A DNA stretch of 38,358 bases from Lachnospiraceae bacterium (GTDB taxonomy: Bacteria; Bacillota; Clostridia; Lachnospirales; Lachnospiraceae): positions 1-38,358 of the forward strand of contig JAJPXU010000028.1 in the NCBI GenBank assembly GCA_021205305.1. Reading direction: 5' to 3'. The notes beneath the pieces were generated by a model that saw nothing but the letters and a program-made list of their open reading frames with translations, made no database searches and was not told where the DNA came from. The translations under genes were made by a program, and so were the position numbers. The stretch's first letter is position 1; each line of letters begins with the position of its first letter. Shown here piece after piece: positions 32,043 to 38,358 of the stretch.

Positions 32043-33446
32043 TTATTCCGTTTCGCTTTCCGTTTCTGTCTCTTCTACCGCTGCAGCCACCTCATCCGTT
32101 TCTGTCTCCATCTCCGCATCTGTTCCCTCAACGGACTCTGTCTCCGTCGCTGCATCTGCCGCGTCATCGTCATCCGCTTCCGTTGCATCTTCCGCTTCGG
32201 CTGCGTCCTCTGTTTCGGTCTCCGTCTCTTCCTCTTCTTCTGCGATCAGATCGTACGCCGAATAACTCAGGAGTGTCGTGACAATATCACTGGAGAGAGT
32301 ATGCACCTGCGCAGAACCTTCGAGACGCACATAATAATCGCCATTGGAATCTGTATCGCCAATCAGGAATGTGACCGTCTTTTCAATGGTTTCCACGCTC
32401 TCCTCGGTCTCTGTCTCGGATTCCTCTTCGCTTTCCGCCTCAGCATCTGACGCCTCCGTCTCTGCGTCTTCTGCCTCGTCTTCGTCCGATTCTACTTCTT
32501 CCTCGTAAGTAATCGTCAGCGTCACCGCAGGTTCCTCCAGGCCATAGGCAGAAAAATCGCTGCAATTATGCTCCAGATAATCCGCATACGCCAGTCCCGC
32601 CAGCGTACTGGTCAGAGTGTCCGCCTCATCTGCATTCGCTTCGACGCCCGCGGCAAGCTCCTCTGCTGTGACTTCCGTCTCGGTGCTCGTTGACTCTTCC
32701 TCGTCCTCCGTACTGTCTGTTTCCTCTTCCTCATCTGTCACGGCCGTCTCATCGTCCGTTTCCGCTTCGGCCTCACTGACCACTTCCTCACTGACGCCGC
32801 TCACCATCCACACGGCATCTTCCAGATAAAGGTCATAGCTCTCACCATCGGCCATTTCCACGGAGATTCCTGTAATTGTCGATGCCTGGATGGCCGGAAG
32901 TTCCTCACTTTCCGCATAATCGTAAAGATCATCGGAGAATCCGGAACACAGATCTGCCGCAATAGTATAGACCGTCGTCGTATCGTCATTCAGCATCAGA
33001 TAATCATTTCCGGTGGAAGCATTGGTATCGCCGATCGTGAGGATTGTCTCTTCTCCATCCTCATCCGTAAGCGTAATCAGATTCTGCGGATCGTCGAAGC
33101 CGTACTCGGACACATCTTCGATCTCCGTCAGCGTCCGCAGGGATTTGAGCTCCGAAAGTTCCGACAGCGGGGAAAGCAGCGCATCCGAATCTACCGGAAA
33201 CGTCTCGTCGTCATCCTTCTGCCAGGTGCCATCCTCCTGCAGCGTAAAAGATGTCTCTTCTCCGTCAATCAGGAATGAAACTGCCGTAAGTGTGGAGGTA
33301 TTCACTTCCAGAATCGTCTCGCCTTCGGCAGCTTCCTCTTCGGCTTCCTCTGTTTTCTGATTATAAGATTTCAGTCCAAAGTAAGCGCCGCAAAGAACAA
33401 AGATCACCACCACTCCGGCAACCAGTTTTATGCTTTTTTTCTTCAT
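32043..33446 (-). CDS. DUF4340 membrane-anchored protein with acidic tail
   Basis: Protein of 467 aa with a single N-terminal anchor (residues 7-25) and an extracytoplasmic DUF4340 region containing repeated motifs such as FTLQEDGTWQKDDDETFPVD and YGFDDPQNLITLTDEDGEET. DUF4340 proteins commonly sit beside GldG-type proteins, as here. Acidic tracts occur in the middle (about 225-275 and 340-375, rich in Glu, Thr, Asp, Ser). The last 65 residues are almost wholly Glu/Thr/Asp/Ala and end ETESETE. The tracts make the protein extremely acidic. It is last in the four-gene operon, 17 bases after gldG. The function is unknown; a partner of the ABC system at the cell surface is inferred. Confidence 0.82.
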   Translation of the reverse strand: MKKKSIKLVAGVVVIFVLCGAYFGLKSYNQKTEEAEEEAAEGETILEVNTSTLTAVSFLIDGEETSFTLQEDGTWQKDDDETFPVDSDALLSPLSELSELKSLRTLTEIEDVSEYGFDDPQNLITLTDEDGEETILTIGDTNASTGNDYLMLNDDTTTVYTIAADLCSGFSDDLYDYAESEELPAIQASTITGISVEMADGESYDLYLEDAVWMVSGVSEEVVSEAEAETDDETAVTDEEEETDSTEDEEESTSTETEVTAEELAAGVEANADEADTLTSTLAGLAYADYLEHNCSDFSAYGLEEPAVTLTITYEEEVESDEDEAEDAETEASDAEAESEEESETETEESVETIEKTVTFLIGDTDSNGDYYVRLEGSAQVHTLSSDIVTTLLSYSAYDLIAEEEEETETETEDAAEAEDATEADDDDAADAATETESVEGTDAEMETETDEVAAAVEETETESETE

Positions 33447-33463
33447 AATCGAACAATCCTCCG

Positions 33464-35161
33464 TTACCGTTTTCTCCGGCTAAGCCATACGCCCAGACCC
33501 ATGATCAGGATAATCGCCGGAAGGAGGATGGTTGTAACCATTCCCCAGAAGCTGACGGACGCCGATGACAGAGTCAGATAATCCACCACCGTACTCTTAG
33601 ACGGAACAGACACCGAATTTTCCTGGTTGCACGCCCAGCTTACCGTATTCACAATCAGCTGATAGTTCCCGCCGGATACTGCCTGGTTCACGGAATCATT
33701 GACCAGTGCGGAAGACGTAAAGACTGCCAGCCTGGTTTCCGCTGTATCCGTTTCCTCTTCTTCTGTTTCGGTCTCCGTTTCTTCTTCGGTCACATCTTCC
33801 TCATCAGCCGCCGCGGTTGCCTCCTCGGCTTCCTCTGACTCTTCGCTTTCTTCCGTCTCCTCCTCTGTCTCCGTTTCCAGTTCCGTCTCAATCTCAATGC
33901 TGTCAAGCCAGGTGTCCAGATCCAGATCCGAATCCACCGAAGCCGTGTCCTCCAGAAGCTCCTCCGTCAGTTCGACCGTCTCCGTCACAATCACGCCCAG
34001 GTCAAACGGTCCGCTGATGTCATCCGATTCCTGCGAATAAGTCGTCATGTTCTGTACATCTGTCTTCGAATAGGCCGAACTTGACGTCGTAAGGACACTG
34101 TCAATCGTCAGTGTATCCCGTGCGTCCTCTGTAGTTTCAATGCCCTGCGCGGACACCGCCATCACATAGCTTCCGCTCTCGGCCAGGTCAGACGAGACAT
34201 CCGTACTGTTGATATCCGGCAGCAGATAATAGAGATACTGCGAATAATAATAATTCGCGTTGCCCTCAAACACAATGCCATCGACCAGCTCCGTCCCATA
34301 ATAGGCCAGTACCGTAGCCAGATTCGGCAATTCCTCGGTTGTATAGTCGGTAATGATAATCGCGCTCCCGCCGCGCCGCAGATAATTCAGTATCATCTGC
34401 GCCTCAGACGAAGAAATATCTGTGGTCGGAGAAAGAATCATCAGACAGTCCGCATCCTCCGGCACACCATCCGAAGTCAAAAGACTCAATTCCTCAATTT
34501 CAATATTTTCTTTTTCAATCGATGTTACCAGCGAGTCCGTCAGTTCCAGTTCATTATGCCCGGTCAGCGTATACAGTTTTGGAACATCATCACTGATGAG
34601 AGACGCGATTGCACTCGTGATCAGTCCCTCTGCATCAAAACCAGTCGTCGTACTGGAATACGTATAATAACTGAATTCCGTCTCGTACATATCGTCATAG
34701 GAAACCACTTTGCTGTTATCCCCGCACACAATGATCACGCTGTTGTCGGTCAGCGTCTCATCCGTATACTGCGACGTAAACTGCGGATACAGCACCGGGT
34801 CTTTTTCCACAACCGTAATATGTGAAGAAAGATCCGCATAGCGGTTCAGCAGCATGGACACATAGGAATCGCGGTTGCCATCCTCCAGAATGTAATAAAT
34901 CGTGACGTCCTCCGTCAGCCCTTCCACCAATTCCTTACTCGTATCAGTCAGCACGGAAAGCTGCAGTCCGCTCAGATCGATCTGTGTATACTGCGAGGGA
35001 ATCTGGCCGACAATCATGTTGATCATAATCACTGCCACAATCACAATCACGGACAGTGCAATACTGTAAGAACCATGCTTCAGCTGGCGCAGATTTTTCG
35101 GCAGCAGAGAACGCTTTTTTCGGTTTTCACTCTTTTCATTCTTATCTTTATTTTTTCCCAT
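33464..35161 (-). CDS. GldG-like ABC-associated protein
   Basis: Membrane protein of 565 aa of the GldG / ABC_transp_aux family. It has a Lys/Arg-rich cytoplasmic N-terminus (1-30) and a membrane segment about 33-52 (YSIALSVIVIVAVIMINMIV). A large extracytoplasmic domain follows, with IVCGDNSKVVSYDDMYE near 140 and LMILSPTTDISSSEAQMILN near 235. The last segment is a membrane helix (WGMVTTILLPAIILIMGLGV) ending in SRRKR. Between about 420 and 480 an insert of almost only Glu, Thr, Ser, Asp and Ala interrupts the domain just before its end. It is encoded directly after the ABC-2 permease, as in gldFG operons. Gliding itself is not implied; such operons are widespread in Clostridia with unknown cargo. 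Confidence 0.85.
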   Translation of the reverse strand: MGKNKDKNEKSENRKKRSLLPKNLRQLKHGSYSIALSVIVIVAVIMINMIVGQIPSQYTQIDLSGLQLSVLTDTSKELVEGLTEDVTIYYILEDGNRDSYVSMLLNRYADLSSHITVVEKDPVLYPQFTSQYTDETLTDNSVIIVCGDNSKVVSYDDMYETEFSYYTYSSTTTGFDAEGLITSAIASLISDDVPKLYTLTGHNELELTDSLVTSIEKENIEIEELSLLTSDGVPEDADCLMILSPTTDISSSEAQMILNYLRRGGSAIIITDYTTEELPNLATVLAYYGTELVDGIVFEGNANYYYSQYLYYLLPDINSTDVSSDLAESGSYVMAVSAQGIETTEDARDTLTIDSVLTTSSSAYSKTDVQNMTTYSQESDDISGPFDLGVIVTETVELTEELLEDTASVDSDLDLDTWLDSIEIETELETETEEETEESEESEEAEEATAAADEEDVTEEETETETEEEETDTAETRLAVFTSSALVNDSVNQAVSGGNYQLIVNTVSWACNQENSVSVPSKSTVVDYLTLSSASVSFWGMVTTILLPAIILIMGLGVWLSRRKR

Positions 35162-35179
35162 TTCGTCCCACCTCCTCTT

Positions 35180-36043
35180 TTAGCTCCAGCGTCTCTTTTG
35201 AATGGTCTCTACGGTCAGGTACAGAAAAACACCAATCACCGAAAGATAATACACAATTCCGGTCACATCAAAAATACCGCTGTAAAAATTTGAAAAATGG
35301 TCAGAAAGGTCGAACACGCTCAGGACATCCTGCATCAGTCCCTCATAGAGCGTGCTGTTTATTACATAAACAATCACTGCCGCAGCCTCGCCGATGACCA
35401 GGCAAAGTACGGAAACCAGCGTACTTTTCACGATATTGTAGACCAACGCCGCGGCCAGCGCGATCAGCGCGATCACAATCACGAAAGAGCCAAACGCCGT
35501 TTCGGGAAGCAGGGAAGAAACCCCATCAATTACGTAGCAGACAAACAAAATCAAAAATGTGAGCACAGCCGCGATGACCTGACTTTCCGTCAGAGAAGAA
35601 ACAAATAGTCCGATTGCCAGAAAGCTGCAGCCCATCAGGAAAAACCCAAACATCGCTGTGTAAGTCTCACTAAAATAAATCGTCCCAAATTGTGACAAAA
35701 CAAGCGGATAGAGCGCCATAATCAGCATCGGAATCAGAAAAATCGTCGCCAGCGCCAAATATTTGCCCACTACAATCTCTGTCACTGAGACCGGCGCAGT
35801 CAAAAGCATCTGATCCGTCTTTTGCTTCTGCTCCTCCGAGAGGACACGCATCGTCAGGATCGGCACCGCAATCATAAAAACAAACAAAATACAGGATAAA
35901 ACATAGGCGAATTTCGGCCAGCCGACTGACAGGTTATAATACGTAAAATAAATGCCCGTCACCACCAGCAGAAACGCCATAAATACATAGCCAATCATAG
36001 AAGTCAGAAACCCCTTAACTTCCTTTTTATAAATCGCTATCAT
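35180..36043 (-). CDS. ABC-2 type permease, GldF-like
   Basis: Membrane protein (287 aa) with six hydrophobic segments. The N-terminus IAIYKKEVKGFLTSMIGYVF followed by an AFLLVVTGIYFTYYNL membrane segment is typical of GldF-like subunits. The motif MRVLSEEQKQKTDQMLLTAP near 87-106, in the cytoplasmic loop, should contact the ATPase. The ribosome binding site AAAGGAG lies inside the last codons of the ATPase gene, seven bases upstream, so the two are cotranslated. Confidence 0.88.
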   Translation of the reverse strand: MIAIYKKEVKGFLTSMIGYVFMAFLLVVTGIYFTYYNLSVGWPKFAYVLSCILFVFMIAVPILTMRVLSEEQKQKTDQMLLTAPVSVTEIVVGKYLALATIFLIPMLIMALYPLVLSQFGTIYFSETYTAMFGFFLMGCSFLAIGLFVSSLTESQVIAAVLTFLILFVCYVIDGVSSLLPETAFGSFVIVIALIALAAALVYNIVKSTLVSVLCLVIGEAAAVIVYVINSTLYEGLMQDVLSVFDLSDHFSNFYSGIFDVTGIVYYLSVIGVFLYLTVETIQKRRWS

Positions 36044-36049
36044 TTTCGA

Positions 36050-37234
36050 TTACTCCTTTCCGCCGGATTCCTGGCCCTCTGCGCCGACCGAAACGCGATC
36101 CACTGCGTCTGCCTCAGAGCTTCCGTTTTCCTCCGCCGCGCCCATTCCCTGCGCCGCGCCAGTGAACGCATCCGTCTCATAATCCGTATTTGTTTCACCG
36201 GATTCTTCCTGTGTGGAATTCTCCGAATCCGCCGCCTTCTCCTGCTTTGCCTTCCCGCCAAATCCGAATTTTCTCTTCTTTTTTGCAGGTGAAGCCTGTG
36301 GATGATCTTCCGTCAGTTCCAGGAAAACATCTTCCAATGAAACATGTGTGTGCTGCATGCGCAGAATCGGCGTATCCTGCTCCACACAAAGATAGAAAAT
36401 CTTCTCCCGCAGGTCATGATCCCCCTCTGTCTTGATCATGACATCACAGGCATTCTCTTCCGTTGAATTCTTTACGCTGATCGACTGCACACCCGGCAGC
36501 GCCCCAAACATTTTTCTGGCATCGGCCACTTTCGCGGCAACCGTCAGTTCCAAAGAGCCGGATCCCCGCATCAGCTTTGTCAGGTTTTCCGGCGTATCGC
36601 TCGCCACCAGCTTGCCGTGCGCAATGATCATGATATGATCGCAGATCGCACTGATTTCGGAAAGAATGTGAGAACTCAAAATCACCGTATGCTTCTGGCC
36701 GAGGCTTTTAATCAGCTCACGAATCTCAATGATCTGCTTCGGATCCAGCCCGACCATTGGCTCATCGAGAATAATGATATCCGGATAACCGAGAATCGCC
36801 TGCGCCAGGCCGGTGCGCTGCCGATAGCCCTTTGACAGATTGCGAATCAATCGATTCTGCATCTGCGTAAGCCCTGTCGTCTGCATGACCTCCTCAATCA
36901 TGGCAGCACTTTCCTTCTTCGGCAGCTTTTTCAATTCCGCCGCAAATTGCAGATATTCCAGCACAGTCATTTCCGGATAAACCGGCGGAATCTCCGGCAG
37001 GTAGCCAATACACTTGCGCGCTTCCTCCGGTTCTTCCAGAATATTATGGCCATCAATCACCACTTCACCGGCCGATGGAGCAATGTAGCCGGTGAGAATA
37101 TTCATCGTTGTCGTTTTTCCGGCGCCATTCGGTCCAAGGAAACCATAGATCTGGCCTTTTTCTACGGTAAAAGATAAATCGTCCACTGCGGCATTCGAGC
37201 CATAGCGTTTTGTAAGATGTGTTACTTCAATCAA
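36050..37234 (-). CDS. ABC transporter ATPase, GldA-like, with charged C-terminal tail
   Basis: ATPase of 394 aa; about 310 residues are the normal domain. It has Walker A GPNGAGKTTTM near 38-48, signature NLSKGYRQRTGLAQAI, Walker B IIILDEPMVGLDP, switch SSHILSEI, and a C-terminal regulatory domain ending THVSLEDVFLELTED. The last 80 residues are unusual: a basic patch (KKKRKFGFGGKAK) and then a Ser/Glu/Asp/Gly-rich acidic tail. I chose a TTG start at 37234, ten bases after AGGAG, giving the usual IEVTHLTKRYG N-terminus; ATG codons further up lack a site and homology. It heads the operon with ABC-2, GldG and DUF4340 genes. Confidence 0.85.
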   Translation of the reverse strand: MIEVTHLTKRYGSNAAVDDLSFTVEKGQIYGFLGPNGAGKTTTMNILTGYIAPSAGEVVIDGHNILEEPEEARKCIGYLPEIPPVYPEMTVLEYLQFAAELKKLPKKESAAMIEEVMQTTGLTQMQNRLIRNLSKGYRQRTGLAQAILGYPDIIILDEPMVGLDPKQIIEIRELIKSLGQKHTVILSSHILSEISAICDHIMIIAHGKLVASDTPENLTKLMRGSGSLELTVAAKVADARKMFGALPGVQSISVKNSTEENACDVMIKTEGDHDLREKIFYLCVEQDTPILRMQHTHVSLEDVFLELTEDHPQASPAKKKRKFGFGGKAKQEKAADSENSTQEESGETNTDYETDAFTGAAQGMGAAEENGSSEADAVDRVSVGAEGQESGGKE

Positions 37235-37295
37235 GATATTCACACTCCTGTTCCGCATCGTCTGCATGGATATATTTCGTTTTATTGTAGAAAAC

Positions 37296-37330
37296 GATTG
37301 TGTCCATTTCGGGAATAGATTGTGTCCATT
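37296..37330. promoter_or_regulatory. Direct-repeat operator candidate upstream of the GldA-like operon
   Basis: Two identical 13-base copies of GATTGTGTCCATT (37296-37308 and 37318-37330) have starts 22 bases apart, close to two helical turns. On the minus strand a TACAAT -10-like element lies just downstream of the proximal copy, with no good -35. This fits control by an activator binding in tandem. Confidence 0.5.
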
Positions 37331-37377
37331 CTGTGGATAACCATTTTTGATTATGCTATAAACTTCTTTTCCGGAAG

Positions 37378-37406
37378 TTGCCGCATCTGACCTTCTGTGC
37401 TATAAT
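37378..37406 (+). promoter_or_regulatory. Promoter of the shikimate kinase gene
   Basis: -35 TTGCCG (37378-37383), 17-base spacer, perfect -10 TATAAT (37401-37406). A second TATAAT lies 20 bases downstream without a matching -35. The predicted leader is about 145 nt. Confidence 0.65.
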
Positions 37407-37441
37407 GCTCCCTGAATCTGTATAATAAAAATTACATAACT

Positions 37442-37510
37442 TTTCAGAACAGCAGGCCACAGGTCTATGCTTCACTCGGCACCTGTTTTTTCATTTCGAG
37501 GCTGTCCTGA
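37442..37510 (+). promoter_or_regulatory. Attenuator-like leader of shikimate kinase
   Basis: The motif TTTCAGAACAGCAGGC (37442-37457) is followed by a terminator-like hairpin ACAGGT/ACCTGT with six T (37459-37491). A competing pairing exists: TTCAGAACAGC with GCTGTCCTGAA further downstream (37443-37453 with about 37501-37511). Two mutually exclusive folds before the ribosome binding site suggest conditional termination. Confidence 0.55.
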
Positions 37511-37557
37511 ATTGTTACATAATTACAAATACTTATGATGATAGAAAAGAGACAAAA

Positions 37558-38085
37558 ATGAGCCAGAATATTTTTTTGATCGGATTTATGGGCGCCGGCA
37601 AATCCACGGTTGCACGGGAGCTGCGGGATCATTATGGAATGCGCCTGATTGAAATGGATGAACAGATCGAGGCCGAAGAAGGGCGGCCAATTTCCCAGAT
37701 TTTTGCAGAAAGCGGCGAAGCATATTTTCGTACTCTGGAGACACAGCTGCTGCTTTCCCTGGAGCATGAATCAAATACCGTTGTCTCCTGCGGCGGCGGC
37801 GTGCCCTTGCGCGAGGAAAATGTCGCGGCCATGCGCCTGAGCGGAACGATTGTTTACCTCTGCGCAGCCCCGGAAACCATCTACGAGCGGGTCAAAGATT
37901 TTCATACCCGGCCACTGCTTGAGGGGAATATGAATGTGGAATACATCAAAAACCTGATGGCACAGCGTATTCCAAAATACCAAAGTGCCGCAGATATCAC
38001 AGTCACCGCTGACGGCAGCGATGTGCGCGCGGTCTGCGAGGAAATTTTGCGGAATGTGCTTCACACACACTCACGAATTGATTAA
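37558..38085 (+). CDS. aroK: Shikimate kinase
   Basis: Shikimate kinase (175 aa, normal length) phosphorylating the 3-hydroxyl of shikimate with ATP on the way to chorismate. Walker A GFMGAGKST is at residues 9-17; Asp34 (EMDEQIE) and Arg58 (YFRTLE) bind shikimate, CGGGVPLRE (78-86) is the substrate-binding glycine loop, and the lid arginine is Arg118 in HTRPLLEG. The gene stands alone, with a regulated leader. Its start at 37558 is supported by homology; the upstream AAAGAGAC is a modest ribosome binding site. Confidence 0.92.
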   Translation: MSQNIFLIGFMGAGKSTVARELRDHYGMRLIEMDEQIEAEEGRPISQIFAESGEAYFRTLETQLLLSLEHESNTVVSCGGGVPLREENVAAMRLSGTIVYLCAAPETIYERVKDFHTRPLLEGNMNVEYIKNLMAQRIPKYQSAADITVTADGSDVRAVCEEILRNVLHTHSRID

Positions 38086-38142
38086 ATGCCGCGCCAGGTG
38101 CAGGTGCTAGTACCTCGTCTCCAAATTATCTCGACTTTATAC

Positions 38143-38280
38143 TTGCCTGAATTTCCATCTGCTTCGTTGTCATCAGTCGACGTAGCCTCTCCGCTACCGC
38201 TCCGGTCGTTGCTAAACGAGCGCCACTGGCGCTCAGCAACGCTACGCATCTATGTGCATAAATTTTTGTCTAACAGGCAA
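38143..38280. repeat. 138-bp palindromic repeat at the window end
   Basis: The ends TTGCCTG (38143-38149) and CAGGCAA (38274-38280) are inverted. Inside are CGTAGC/GCTACG, GTTGCT/AGCAAC and a perfect GAGCGCC-ACT-GGCGCTC tip, plus a side hairpin GTAGC/GCTAC. No gene is inside. It looks like a dispersed palindromic element of the same general kind as 29847-30004 but with a different sequence. Confidence 0.6.
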
Positions 38281-38287
38281 ATTCGGA

Positions 38288-38340
38288 AAAAAACCAGCGT
38301 CCAAATTTTCAAAAGAAAATCTGGATGGCCGGCTTTTTTC
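38288..38340 (+). terminator. Probable terminator after shikimate kinase
   Basis: An imperfect stem pairs CCAGCGTCCAAATTTTC with GAAAATCTGGATGGCCGG around an AAAA loop, then GCTTTTTT on the plus strand; A-rich sequence on the other flank would make it bidirectional. It lies about 200 bases after the shikimate kinase stop, beyond the palindromic repeat. Confidence 0.65.
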
Positions 38341-38358
38341 CGTAATTACTTTCACTAC

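Overview
The window looks like a chromosomal segment of an anaerobic Clostridia-type Firmicute, probably gut-associated and Lachnospiraceae-like. This is inferred from a T-box riboswitch, an ECF vitamin/amino-acid type transporter, strong AGGAGG ribosome binding sites, GldFG/DUF4340 genes and the protein families present; no rRNA marker is in the window. There are 33 supportable protein genes and no tRNA, rRNA, CRISPR array, insertion sequence or phage gene.

Region 1 (about 79-8600, minus strand) is an uptake superoperon behind a tryptophan-type T-box leader. It runs from a TrpP-like ECF S component through EcfA, EcfA' and EcfT, a LarA-family nickel racemase, and a TrpXYZ-like ABC transporter (binding protein, permease, ATPase), to a strong terminator at the window start. 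Two transporter types and a 2-hydroxyacid racemase homologue would thus respond to uncharged tRNA(Trp). The ABC half also has its own hairpins and an internal promoter.

Region 2 (8672-20402, minus strand) is a catabolic array, divergent from a LysR regulator at 20687. The promoter-proximal genes closely resemble two enzymes of Eubacterium barkeri nicotinate fermentation: enamidase (ena) and 2-(hydroxymethyl)glutarate dehydrogenase (hgd). They are followed by a DUF1185/AA_synth protein and a DASS-type anion permease. After a second promoter come a zinc alcohol dehydrogenase, a complete urea/short-chain-amide type ABC transporter (UrtABCDE-like), a nitrilase-superfamily hydrolase and a cytidylate-kinase-like protein. 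The genes for the early nicotinate steps (molybdenum hydroxylase, 6-hydroxynicotinate reductase) are absent. It therefore looks like a variant N-heterocycle or lactam/amide pathway, and is the best candidate here for an undescribed system.

Region 3 (21632-23482, plus) holds a GNAT acetyltransferase and a malic enzyme. Region 4 (23713-29831) holds a very large FtsX-type permease with a roughly 660-residue coiled-coil rod, its LolD-like ATPase, and a divergent ArsR regulator with a lysine-rich tail. Region 5 (29847-31876) holds a 158-bp palindromic element, a 54-residue membrane protein and citrate synthase behind an attenuator-like leader. Region 6 (32043-37234, minus) is a GldA/F/G-like ABC system plus a DUF4340 protein, with unusual acidic Glu/Thr tracts in three members. 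Region 7 (37558-38085, plus) is shikimate kinase, whose leader shares a 16-base motif and a terminator with the citrate synthase leader.

Several intergenic regions carry structured repeats: a ~95-nt GC-rich module following U-tailed hairpins at 16103-16010 and 31972-31886, and long palindromes at 29847-30004 and 38143-38280.
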